From Pseudoduganella violacea (GTDB lineage: Bacteria; Pseudomonadota; Gammaproteobacteria; Burkholderiales; Burkholderiaceae_D): 64,000 nucleotides of DNA. Below are positions 56,985 to 64,000 of this stretch, piece by piece (positions within the stretch are counted from its first letter, which is position 1; each line of letters begins with the position of its first letter). The notes beneath the pieces are model-generated. The model was given only the letters and a program-made list of their open reading frames with translations, was not told the origin of the DNA and did no database searches. The stretch spans positions 337,652 through 401,651 of the forward strand of contig NZ_JACHXD010000004.1 of assembly GCF_014191875.1 (NCBI RefSeq), in the 5' to 3' direction. The position numbers and the translations under genes are program-made.

Positions 56985-59012
56985 TTATACTGTGGCCGCG
57001 CGCAAGGTGCGCATACTGCCCTGGCGGCGCGGCGCCGGCGGCGCTGGCGGCGGCAATTTCATCAACGCCGTCGGCGACTCGTCGCCCAGCGTGAAGATGC
57101 TGATCGCCTTCACCAGCGTCTGCGTCTGCTCCTGCAGGCTGGCCGAAGCGGCGGCGGTCTGCTCCACCAGGGCGGCGTTCTGCTGCGTGGTGTCGTCCAT
57201 CTGCGTGACGGCCTGGTTCACCTGGTCGATGCCCATGCCCTGCTCCTGCGACGCGCTGGCGATGTCGGCCATGATGCGCGTGATGCCATGCACGCTGTTC
57301 AGCACCTCCTGCATGGCGCGGCCGGCGTCGCCCGCCAGCTTGTTGCCCAGCTCCACGCGCTCGACGCTATGGCCGATCAGATCCTTGATTTCCTTGGCGG
57401 CGCTGGCCGAGCGCTGGGCCAGATTGCGCACCTCGGACGCCACCACCGCAAAGCCGCGCCCCTGCTCGCCGGCGCGCGCCGCCTCTACCGCCGCGTTCAA
57501 GGCCAGGATATTGGTCTGGAACGCGATGCCGTCGATGACGCCGATGATGTCGACGATCTTGCGCGAGCTGTCGTTGATCTCGCCCATGGTGCGCACCACC
57601 TGCGACACCACTTCACCGCCCTTTTCCGCCACGCCGGCGGCCGTGGCCACCAGACCGTTCGCCTCGCGCGCATTGTCGGCATTTTGTTTGACGGTGGAGG
57701 TCAGTTCCTCCATCGAGGACGCGGTTTCCTCCAGATTGGAGGCCTGCGATTCCAGGCGCGAGGAGACATCGGCATTGCCGGTGGCGATATCGCGGCTGGC
57801 GGCGTTGATATTGTCGATGCTGCCGCGCACCTCGCCGACGATGCCGCGCAAGCTCTCGCTCATGGTCTTCAAGGCCCGCAGCAGGGAACCGACCTCATTT
57901 TCCGGCCCCACCTCAAACTGCGTGCCCAGCTTGCCCTGCGCCACCTGCTGCGCCACGCCGATGGCCGAATGCAGCGGCACCGTGATGGACCGCGCGATCA
58001 GCACTGCGATATAGGCCGCCAGCAGCACCAGCGCAAACATGGAGCCGAGCATCATCCAGCGCTGCTGGTGGAAGCGCGCGATCTTCTCGGTCAGCATCTT
58101 GTCGAGCAGTTTGGCGGCGGCCGCGTTCAAGGCGAACTGCATATCGATGGCGCGCGTGGTGAAGGCCACGTATTCCTCGCCGGAGTAGCTCAGTTGCTCG
58201 GGCTTGACGATGTTTTCTTGCGCCAGCTCGATGGCCTTGCGCGCGATGTCGGCCGCTTCCTGCATCGCCGGTCCCAGCTCGCGCCCGATTTCCGGGCTGG
58301 CAGCGGCGGCCTTGCCGAAGGCCGTCACGGTCTGGTCCAGGCGGTCGGTGACGCGCCCGGTGATCCCGGACAGCATCTGGCGGTCTTCGATGCTGGCTTC
58401 TTTTTTGGCCAGCAGGCCGGCGCCTTTGGCGCGCGTCTTGCCCAGTTCCTCGGTCAGGTAAGGCAACTGGTAGAACATGGCCTGGATCAGTTGATAGCCT
58501 TCCTTGTCCGGGTCCAGGCTCAGGCCGAAGGCATCGCCGATCAAGTCATTCATCTTCAGCAGCTTGGGCACCAGGGCCGTATGCGCCGCATAGCTTTGCG
58601 GCACCGTGATCTTGCCGTCGCTGACGGCGGCGCGCAGCGCTTCCCATTCGCGCTTGGCCACATCCTTGGCCTCGCTGATGGCGCGGTCGTTGAGCGAGGC
58701 CACCAGCTTATCCAGCTCGGCGTAAGCGGCGTCGGCTTCGGCCTGCTTGGCGCGGCGTTTTTCCTGCGCCGCCGCGATGCCGCCCAGGGCCAGCGCCGAC
58801 AGGCCGCGGTGCTGTTGCGTCAGTTGTACAACGCGCAGGCCGTTGACGGCGGCCGGCAAGCCATCGAGCTCGCTTTCATAGGCGGCCAGCGCCTTGCCGG
58901 CCTCGTTCATATACAAATAGGTAGGAATGGCGGCCAACACCACCGCGATCACACTCAGAATCAGGAATTTTTGCCAGAGCTTGAGCCTGGCCAGAAGGGA
59001 ATTGGTATTCAT
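56985..59012 (-). CDS. Methyl-accepting chemotaxis protein
   Basis: 675-residue chemoreceptor. Two membrane helices (about 16-35 and 315-338) enclose a long periplasmic helical sensor domain. A HAMP domain follows ([19 protein letters not shown]), then the cytoplasmic coiled coil with the invariant tip [20 protein letters not shown] near residues 495-515 and [18 protein letters not shown]. No C-terminal CheR-binding pentapeptide is present. The ligand is unknown. The chemosensory kinase CheA at 29508-31379 is the only one in the window. Confidence 0.95.
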   Translation of the reverse strand: MNTNSLLARLKLWQKFLILSVIAVVLAAIPTYLYMNEAGKALAAYESELDGLPAAVNGLRVVQLTQQHRGLSALALGGIAAAQEKRRAKQAEADAAYAELDKLVASLNDRAISEAKDVAKREWEALRAAVSDGKITVPQSYAAHTALVPKLLKMNDLIGDAFGLSLDPDKEGYQLIQAMFYQLPYLTEELGKTRAKGAGLLAKKEASIEDRQMLSGITGRVTDRLDQTVTAFGKAAAASPEIGRELGPAMQEAADIARKAIELAQENIVKPEQLSYSGEEYVAFTTRAIDMQFALNAAAAKLLDKMLTEKIARFHQQRWMMLGSMFALVLLAAYIAVLIARSITVPLHSAIGVAQQVAQGKLGTQFEVGPENEVGSLLRALKTMSESLRGIVGEVRGSIDNINAASRDIATGNADVSSRLESQASNLEETASSMEELTSTVKQNADNAREANGLVATAAGVAEKGGEVVSQVVRTMGEINDSSRKIVDIIGVIDGIAFQTNILALNAAVEAARAGEQGRGFAVVASEVRNLAQRSASAAKEIKDLIGHSVERVELGNKLAGDAGRAMQEVLNSVHGITRIMADIASASQEQGMGIDQVNQAVTQMDDTTQQNAALVEQTAAASASLQEQTQTLVKAISIFTLGDESPTALMKLPPPAPPAPRRQGSMRTLRAATV

Positions 59013-59224
59013 GAGAAAACCTCGCTACAGTCGTGGGGAGCACTTAGCTTGCCGTGCGATACGGCTTGTTTCCATCATAGGCCGATTTACCGTCTCGACG
59101 TGACATTTGGTGAGAATCCGTTGCAAAATTCATGTTGCTTTGCAACAACTATCAAACACTAACTCTCAACCGTACCGGAAAGCTTGGCTACCCGGCCAGA
59201 AACCGCAGTGATATATTGCCCATT

Positions 59225-59968
59225 ATGAGACAAGTCCTGTCCGCCCTGGCGCTCCTTTGCGCCATGCTCACGGCCCTGCCGGCGCGGGCCGAGGTGGTAA
59301 ATGTCTACACCAGCGCCAATTTCGCGCCCCTCCTCATCGGCGGCGGCGGCCAGGGCTTGTATCCCGACCTGATCGACTATCTCAACCGGCAGCAGCTCGG
59401 CGACCTCAGCTTCCGCCTCAACTACCTGCCGCGCAAGCGCCTGCAAATGCAGCTCGAAAACGGCAAGCTTGACGGCATCGTCATCGGCATGATGCCGGCC
59501 TGGCTCAACGACGAAGCCCAGCGCAAATACCTGTGGACCACCCCGTTCGCCATTGACCGCTTCGTGCTGGTGTCGCGCCGCGAACAGCCCGCCAACCCGG
59601 CCGTGGCCGGCGCGCTGTATGGCAAGACCATTGGCCTGACGCTGGGTTATGTCTATCCCGGCATCGATGAATGGATACGCCGCGAAGGCCTGCACCGCGC
59701 CGACGCCCTGAGCGAAGAAATCAATCTGGAAAAACTGCGCCTGGACCGCATCGACTGCGTCGCCGTCTCGGAATCGGTGGCGCGCTACTACCTCAAGAGC
59801 CACAATGCCGAAAACCGCTTCACGCTGTTCAATCTTCCGGGCCGGCAAACCGAACGCCGCTTCCTCGTGCCGCAGGGGCAGGCCGAAGTCTACGAGCGCC
59901 TGGCGCCCGTGATCCGCAAGCTCAAGGACGATCCGGCTTGGCTGCGCATTCTCAGCAAATACGAGTAG
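59225..59968 (+). CDS. Periplasmic solute-binding protein, SBP_bac_3 family
   Basis: 247-residue secreted protein with signal peptide -MRQVLSALALLCAMLTALPARA-, cut to give -EVVNVYTSANFAPLL-. The rest follows the type II periplasmic binding fold of amino acid binders: -GLYPDLIDYLNR-, -GKLDGIVIGMMPAW-, -FAIDRFVLVSRRE-, -GKTIGLTLGYVYPGI- . No ABC permease or ATPase is adjacent, so it may serve as a stand-alone sensor ligand carrier. The ATG at 59225 starts the signal peptide. The 212-bp gap from the divergent MCP gene is otherwise empty. Confidence 0.85.
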   Translation: MRQVLSALALLCAMLTALPARAEVVNVYTSANFAPLLIGGGGQGLYPDLIDYLNRQQLGDLSFRLNYLPRKRLQMQLENGKLDGIVIGMMPAWLNDEAQRKYLWTTPFAIDRFVLVSRREQPANPAVAGALYGKTIGLTLGYVYPGIDEWIRREGLHRADALSEEINLEKLRLDRIDCVAVSESVARYYLKSHNAENRFTLFNLPGRQTERRFLVPQGQAEVYERLAPVIRKLKDDPAWLRILSKYE

Positions 59969-60002
59969 CGCTGATATTCCACATAAGCCCGCTGCATTTC
60001 CC

Positions 60003-60030
60003 TGGACATCGCCCCCTGCGCTGCTAGCTT
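60003..60030 (+). promoter_or_regulatory. Candidate promoter of DUF29 copy 1
   Basis: TGGACA (60003-60008) and TAGCTT (60025-60030) are 16 bases apart. The same spaced pair occurs before all three copies, which supports it more than the consensus match does. Confidence 0.4.
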
Positions 60031-60050
60031 GATTAGTGGAGGTGCCGATC

Positions 60051-60506
60051 ATGCTCGATTTCAAAGACCAAACGCCCATCCAGCCCGGCTACGAAGAAGA
60101 CTTCGCGCTGTGGCTGGACGCCCAGGCCGCGCTGCTGCGCAGCGGCCAGTTTGGCCAACTGGATATCGAGAACCTGACCGAGGAATTGCACGGCATGTCA
60201 AGCAGCCTACATCGCGAGCTGGGGAGCCGATTGGTGGTGCTCATCAAGCATCTGCTTAAGTGCGAATTCCAGCCCAAGCGCAAGAGCCGGAGCTGGCATT
60301 CCACCATCCACGAGCAACGCAGGGAAATCGACGCGCTCTTGGAAACCAGTCCCAGCCTGCGCCATCGACTGCCGGAATACTGCAAAAAAGCCTATCCGCA
60401 CGTGCTCAAGGAGGCGGCGAACGAAACCGGCTTGCCGGATGCCAGCTTTCCACCCCAGCTGCCATACACCATCGAAAAACTGCTGAATGCCGACTTCCTG
60501 CCCTGA
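60051..60506 (+). CDS. DUF29 family protein, copy 1
   Basis: 151-residue DUF29 protein. Core features are -DFALWLDAQAALLRSGQF-, -DIENLTEELHGMS- and -LIKHLLKCEFQP-, and it ends -LLNADFLP. The family is helical and of unknown function, common in cyanobacteria and scattered in proteobacteria, often as several paralogues. GGAGG stands 8 bases before the ATG at 60051. It is the most diverged of the three copies in this tandem set. No neighbour gives a clear role; the solute-binding gene before it is on the same strand. Confidence 0.85.
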   Translation: MLDFKDQTPIQPGYEEDFALWLDAQAALLRSGQFGQLDIENLTEELHGMSSSLHRELGSRLVVLIKHLLKCEFQPKRKSRSWHSTIHEQRREIDALLETSPSLRHRLPEYCKKAYPHVLKEAANETGLPDASFPPQLPYTIEKLLNADFLP

Positions 60507-60534
60507 CATTCAACATACACCGGCCGAATTTCCC

Positions 60535-60562
60535 TGGACATCCCCACCCTCACTGCTAGTTT
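60535..60562 (+). promoter_or_regulatory. Candidate promoter of DUF29 copy 2
   Basis: TGGACA (60535-60540) and TAGTTT (60557-60562), 16 bases apart, in the repeated leader block. Position and spacing match the leaders of copies 1 and 3. Confidence 0.4.
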
Positions 60563-60582
60563 GATTCGAGGAGGTGCCGACC

Positions 60583-61038
60583 ATGCTCGACTTCAAAGAC
60601 GAAACACCCGCCCTGCCCGATTACGAAGACGACTTCGTGCTGTGGCTGGAGGCCCAGACCGCGCTGCTGCGCAGCGGCCAGCTTGAACAGCTGGACAGGG
60701 AACATCTCATCGAAGAGTTGAACGGCATGTCAGCAAACCACCGCCACGCCTTGGCCAGCCGGCTGGAGATCTTGATCCAGCACCTGCTGAAATGCCAATT
60801 CCAGCCGCACAGAAAAACCAGCAGTTGGGAGGCCACTATCCGCATACAACGCAAGCATATCCGGCTGCTTCTCGACCAAAGTCCAAGCCTCCGCCAGTTG
60901 GTGGCGCCATACAGCGAGAAAGCCTATCCGCACGCGCTTAAAGACGCCATGCACGAAACCAGCCTACCGGCCAGCAGCTTCCCTCCCGACCTGCCGTACT
61001 CAAGCGAGCAATTGCTGAACGCCGATTTCCTGCCGTGA
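60583..61038 (+). CDS. DUF29 family protein, copy 2
   Basis: 151-residue paralogue of copy 1, opening -MLDFKDETPALPDYEDDFV-, with -LIEELNGMSANHRHALASR- and -LIQHLLKCQFQP- as the family core and the same -LLNADFLP end. GAGGAGG precedes the ATG. Same length as both other copies with no frameshift, so all three stay under selection or duplicated recently. Function unknown. Confidence 0.85.
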   Translation: MLDFKDETPALPDYEDDFVLWLEAQTALLRSGQLEQLDREHLIEELNGMSANHRHALASRLEILIQHLLKCQFQPHRKTSSWEATIRIQRKHIRLLLDQSPSLRQLVAPYSEKAYPHALKDAMHETSLPASSFPPDLPYSSEQLLNADFLP

Positions 61039-61080
61039 TAATCCCTCACTGATATTCAACATACATCGGCCGAATTTCCC

Positions 61081-61108
61081 TGGAAATCCCCCCTCTCACC
61101 GCTAGTTT
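61081..61108 (+). promoter_or_regulatory. Candidate promoter of DUF29 copy 3
   Basis: TGGAAA (61081-61086) and TAGTTT (61103-61108), 16 bases apart, in the third leader copy. The -35 has one base changed from copies 1 and 2. Confidence 0.35.
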
Positions 61109-61128
61109 GATTCGAGGAGGTGCCGACC

Positions 61129-61584
61129 ATGCTCGACTTTAAAGACGGAACACCCGCCGAGCCCGATTACGAAGACGACTTCGTACTGTGGCTGGACGCC
61201 CAGGCCACGCTGCTGCGCAGCGGCCAGTTTGCCCGGCTGGACATCGAGAACCTGATCGAGGAATTGAACGGCATGTCCCGGCACGAACGTCACGCCCTGA
61301 AAAGCAGACTCGAGATTCTGATTCAGCATCTGCTGAAATGCCGGTTCCAGCCGGAGCGAAAAACGCCAAGCTGGTCTGCCACGATCATTGAACAACGCGC
61401 AAGAATTCAAACGATATTGGACGACAGCCCAAGCCTCCAGCCAAAAATTGTGCAGTTTGCTAACAAAACCTATCCAGTAGTCGCCAGGAAGGCATCCATA
61501 GAAACAGGCTTGGCTCCCCTCGTTTTTCCGTCCACCCTCCCGTATATGGTCGAGCAACTGCTGGATGAGGATTTTCTACCTTGA
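61129..61584 (+). CDS. DUF29 family protein, copy 3
   Basis: 151-residue third paralogue: -MLDFKDGTPAEPDYEDDFV-, -DIENLIEELNGMSRHERHA-, -LIQHLLKCRFQPERKTPSW-, ending -LLDEDFLP. Its C-terminal half (-TILDDSPSLQPKIVQFANK-) differs most from copy 2, while the N-terminal 40 residues are almost identical, as expected if gene conversion or recent duplication affected the 5' parts. It is the last gene before the possible mutS fragment. Confidence 0.85.
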   Translation: MLDFKDGTPAEPDYEDDFVLWLDAQATLLRSGQFARLDIENLIEELNGMSRHERHALKSRLEILIQHLLKCRFQPERKTPSWSATIIEQRARIQTILDDSPSLQPKIVQFANKTYPVVARKASIETGLAPLVFPSTLPYMVEQLLDEDFLP

Positions 61585-61665
61585 AGGGATCGCATCCTGC
61601 TGCGAATTTTGCAAAAGAGGTAAAATGTCAGGTTTACGACGCGCTCCGCGCGCTGCACTACCGAC

Positions 61666-61770
61666 ATGACCACCGTTCCCAAAGAAATCAACGCCGCCGC
61701 CATCAAAAACAGCCCTGCCGAAAAAGTCACGCCGATGATGCAGCAATACCACAGCGCGACTTTTTTCTAA
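61666..61770 (+). pseudogene. mutS: 5' fragment of mutS, cut off at an apparent island border
   Basis: A 34-codon frame with residues -TPMMQQY- at 22-28, the conserved start of MutS where the mismatch-recognition domain begins. Normal MutS goes on with about 800 residues, starting -LxxKA.HP..LLFYRMGDFYE-; here the sequence changes after Tyr28 to -HSATFF- and stops. A -10-like TAAAAT (61621-61626) lies upstream. The following DNA is different in character. The best explanation is that an insertion separated the 5' end of mutS from the rest, or left a remnant. The rest may lie beyond the window, so loss of mismatch repair is not shown. Confidence 0.7.
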
Positions 61771-61828
61771 CGCGTTTTCACTCTGAGGCGCGCTTCTGCG
61801 CTAGAGCCGACACATCAACAGTCCCCCG

Positions 61829-62998
61829 TCAGTCTCCTTCTAATGATGTAAATTGATGAGTGACGGGTTTGACTACTCCGAATCTCCGCCGCTCCAATCT
61901 CTCCAAGTCGGGCAACAACGCGACGCCGGTGGTGTGCGCAATGAAGTCATGCGCCTTGATCGGCCCCGAAAAAAAATTGGCGCCGTGCGCCACCACATAC
62001 GCCACGCCGGATCGATAGGCGTCAAACTCGGTCCCGCTCCATAACGCCGAATCATTGGAGAGAGTCACATACAAGGCCTCCCCATTGGGAAGTATCAAGC
62101 CCAAAACGAACCCGGTGTCGATCGCGAGAAGGTGGATCGAATAGGCTCCGGCGATATGGAAAAACCGGGCCACTTGCTTCAAGTTGGGAGTGCTGGTGAG
62201 ATATTCGGCCAGCTCATGGCGCTTCAAGAGGTCGCGCTCATGCATCGCCGCCCTTACTCGCTGTCCGTAAACGGAGTCAGCATACGCGTCTCCGAAAAGC
62301 TTGCAACCCAAGGCCCGCGCCAGTTTCGTCAAGAACCGCTCGTTGGCGTTGATGTCGATCGCCATGCTCAGGCTCCAAGGGAGCCCCGACATCGCCCCCG
62401 CCCGAATCTTCGCGAACTCTTCTTGCAGCTCTTCAGGTAGCGGAACCACTGCCTTCACGTCCCCCTCAGCCAATGTGAAGTTGCCCGCGTAACGCTGAGC
62501 CGTCTTGAACTGCTGCGCGAACGAGCGGATCGTAAACGCGGATTTGCCTTCATGCACGCTCGTCAAAAACAGGTATGCGCGCCCCGGAACCTTGCGACGT
62601 TTCACGGGGTTTCCACCGGCGTAAGTATCGAAGGCGGCAGAGTCCTCATCGCGAATATGATAAACATGCTCGCCGTTGGCCCCCTCCCACATCTCGCAGA
62701 CCTCCCCTTCCCCAAACTCTAAGCTCTGAAGTCGACCCTTGTAAAAAAAGGGCGCCCAAGTGTTCAGGGCCTCCGGGTCCACAAAATCCATGAGCGACTT
62801 GGCGTAAAGGTTTTTATTCAACGCACCTTTTAAAAATGGGCCGTCGATGGCGACACCGGACCTGGAGTTGCAATCGCCGCAAACGGAGCGCGTTTTAAAG
62901 AAGTCGTCGCACAGCTTGCCGCCAATGCTGCTCGGAAAAATGTGCTCAAGGGAGAACGCGTCAAGCGGCTTGTCTTCGTCGCAGTAAATGCACTTCAT
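61829..62998 (-). CDS. HNH endonuclease-domain protein
   Basis: 389-residue protein. The N-terminal 50 residues form an HNH zinc-finger nuclease motif: Cys3/Cys6 (-KCIYCDE-), Glu18-His19 (-LEHIFPSSIGG-), and Cys40/Cys43-Asn44 (-CGDCNSRSG-). The remaining 330 residues match no domain I recognise. Similar HNH proteins occur in restriction and anti-phage systems and near mobile elements. It has no close neighbour on the same strand; the start at 62998 faces the divergent nuclease-like gene 97 bases away. The DNA is less GC-rich than in the core regions, suggesting transfer. Confidence 0.8.
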   Translation of the reverse strand: MKCIYCDEDKPLDAFSLEHIFPSSIGGKLCDDFFKTRSVCGDCNSRSGVAIDGPFLKGALNKNLYAKSLMDFVDPEALNTWAPFFYKGRLQSLEFGEGEVCEMWEGANGEHVYHIRDEDSAAFDTYAGGNPVKRRKVPGRAYLFLTSVHEGKSAFTIRSFAQQFKTAQRYAGNFTLAEGDVKAVVPLPEELQEEFAKIRAGAMSGLPWSLSMAIDINANERFLTKLARALGCKLFGDAYADSVYGQRVRAAMHERDLLKRHELAEYLTSTPNLKQVARFFHIAGAYSIHLLAIDTGFVLGLILPNGEALYVTLSNDSALWSGTEFDAYRSGVAYVVAHGANFFSGPIKAHDFIAHTTGVALLPDLERLERRRFGVVKPVTHQFTSLEGD

Positions 62999-63095
62999 CG
63001 TGGGCGCCCATCTGGCTCAAGGGAAAACCGCCATCTTACCGTGAGCGCCGGCGGCTCATCGCTTAGAATTGGGGCAACGAAAAGGAGAATAGCGG

Positions 63096-63959
63096 ATGAG
63101 AGATTTGGGCCGATTGGGCGAGAGCTGTTTTAGGCAATGGTGCGCCAGCGCGGGCCTCGCGGCGAACAAGTCGGAGGTGGACACGACCGGCTGGGATTTC
63201 TTCGTCGAATTTGCCTTCTCGCCAAACGTCACGCGCTCTCCGTTTAGTCTCCACGAGGCGGCTTTGGAGTGCAAAATTCAAGTCAAGGCGACAGACAAGA
63301 GGGATCGAAAATGCGCGATCAGCCTCGCCAACCTTCGGCGCCTGGTCACAGCCCCCGTTCCAACGTTTTTCATTTTCATTGAGTTCAATGAGATGGAGGC
63401 TCCGCAACGCGTTTTCTTAAAGCACGTCGATTCGGCGCTGTGCTCCCGAGCGCTCAGCCGCATTCATGAAGCGGAGGCGTCGGATAAAGGAGACCGTTTG
63501 CACAAAATGACCATGACGGTTCGCTATGGCGACACGGACGCGCTGTCGGAGGTTAGCGGCGCGGCGTTGGCGGCCGCTTTGCGCGGCCACATTGGCGAGA
63601 GCATGGCGGAATATAGCGAGAGAAAGCGCGCCCACTTGGAGCAAGCGGGTTTTGAGGAAGGCTCAGCGACGGTTTGCATCACGGTCGAAGGCGAAGAGAA
63701 TATCGCAAATTTCATTAACGCCACCATGGGAATTGAGAGCGGCGTGCCGGTTTCCGAGATCGTCGCCCATCATAAACGCTTCGGCAAAACGGCGTCGCGC
63801 CCCTTCATTGAAGAGGCTGGAGGCGTGATCGAGTTTGTCCGAACGGAGCCCGACCACCAAGGCGTTTTAACCATTAGCGCCGACAACTTGAGAGGCCACC
63901 TGTCTTGCCGTGGTCTAATTTGCCCGGACACCTCAATAGGTGGAAAATCCACTATCTGA
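63096..63959 (+). CDS. PD-(D/E)XK-like nuclease domain protein (DUF4365-like)
   Basis: 287-residue protein. The N-terminal 100 residues look like a restriction-endonuclease fold: Glu9 (-LGRLGESCFRQW-), Asp34 (-TTGWDFFVEF-) and Gln62-x-Lys64 (-ECKIQVKAT-), giving a D...QxK active site like that of DUF4365 proteins. The C-terminal part (about 130-287) is unrecognised. AAAGGAG precedes the ATG. The next gene starts 11 bases after its stop, so they form an operon reading right out of the window. Defence or mobile-element function is inferred from fold and context; catalysis is not proven. Confidence 0.7.
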   Translation: MRDLGRLGESCFRQWCASAGLAANKSEVDTTGWDFFVEFAFSPNVTRSPFSLHEAALECKIQVKATDKRDRKCAISLANLRRLVTAPVPTFFIFIEFNEMEAPQRVFLKHVDSALCSRALSRIHEAEASDKGDRLHKMTMTVRYGDTDALSEVSGAALAAALRGHIGESMAEYSERKRAHLEQAGFEEGSATVCITVEGEENIANFINATMGIESGVPVSEIVAHHKRFGKTASRPFIEEAGGVIEFVRTEPDHQGVLTISADNLRGHLSCRGLICPDTSIGGKSTI

Positions 63960-63970
63960 GGAGTTAAAGC

Positions 63971-64000
63971 ATGACGACAAGAAAACGTAAAACATTTGAT
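63971..64000 (+). CDS. Start of a further gene, cut by the window edge
   Basis: Ten codons, -MTTRKRKTFD-, are visible after GGAGTTAAAGC, a fair ribosome site 11 bases past the stop of the PD-(D/E)XK-like gene. The basic start fits a DNA-associated protein, but nothing more can be said. It belongs to the same transcript as the gene before it. Confidence 0.5.
   Translation, partial: MTTRKRKTFD

Larger units (their letters stand above)
59980..61584 (+). repeat. Three tandem DUF29 gene copies with a repeated leader
   Basis: Three direct copies of one gene plus its leader lie head to tail (starts 60051, 60583 and 61129; unit length about 530-550 bases). Each leader has a copied block: TTTCCCTGGACATC, CTGCTAG and GAGGTGCCGA before the ATG. 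Copies 2 and 3 also share ATTCAACATACA..CGGCCGAATTT. This looks like repeated duplication with later divergence. Confidence 0.85.

Noticed and set aside
61581..61856. 91-codon frame overlapping the mutS fragment
   Set aside because: Basic low-complexity product without similarity; the other frame gives the MutS-like TPMMQQY.

Overview
The window reads as a chromosomal segment of a high-GC betaproteobacterium, most likely of the Oxalobacteraceae (Massilia / Janthinobacterium / Duganella type). This placement rests on gene order and protein style: rpsF-priB-rpsR-rplI-dnaB, purF-metZ, cvpA-SPOR-folC-accD-trpA-trpB-trpF-truA-fimV-asd-leuB-leuD-entericidin-leuC on one strand, a FimV-type LysM protein, and cheZ next to cheA. 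No rRNA, tRNA, CRISPR array or complete insertion sequence was found. The first gene (metallo-beta-lactamase fold) and the last gene (starting at 63971) are cut by the window edges.

Layout. Bases 1-9400 hold a GAF-containing GspE/PilB-type ATPase, a cupin regulator with a double acetyltransferase, a phosphate transporter pair (DUF47-pit) and the rpsF-priB-rpsR-rplI cluster with dnaB. At 9591-10275 is lexA with its own SOS box. From 10962 to 29267 nearly everything is on the minus strand and is biosynthetic housekeeping: methionine (metZ), purine (purF), colicin V production/division (cvpA, SPOR protein), folate (folC), fatty acid (accD), tryptophan (trpA, trpB, trpF), tRNA modification (truA), twitching motility/polarity (fimV), aspartate semialdehyde (asd) and leucine (leuB, leuD, leuC). 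Bases 29508-34918 are signalling: cheZ-cheA, a universal stress protein behind an FNR/Anr-type site, a NarL/FixJ response regulator and an FNR-like regulator without Fe-S cysteines.

Bases 35019-43949 are an iron section. One Fur-type site precedes hemP and two DUF genes. A divergent Fur-controlled region separates a TonB-dependent siderophore receptor from a five-gene operon of PepSY membrane protein, DUF2271 protein, DUF4198 protein, ApbE flavin transferase and a membrane-anchored flavodoxin reductase. The DUF2271 protein carries a flavinylation-type motif, so the operon looks like an electron path from cytosolic NAD(P)H to periplasmic ferric substrates.

Bases 44877-52229 hold a DNA repair operon (recQ, ligase-associated exonuclease, ATP-dependent DNA ligase, Lhr-like helicase, pdeM). 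Two sensor kinases, an HDOD protein, a chemoreceptor and a solute-binding protein follow. Three tandem DUF29 genes with a copied leader lie at 59980-61584.

The most unusual part is the right end. A 34-codon open frame at 61666-61770 resembles the first part of MutS and then diverges abruptly. Immediately beyond it lie an HNH nuclease, a PD-(D/E)XK-like protein and the start of another gene, in DNA that looks less GC-rich. This suggests the left border of a genomic island with possible defence functions inserted into or next to the 5' end of mutS. A second novelty is a family of intergenic palindromic repeats (39-bp units with core GGTGTCAGGCACC, and related 59-60-bp palindromes) at five sites.
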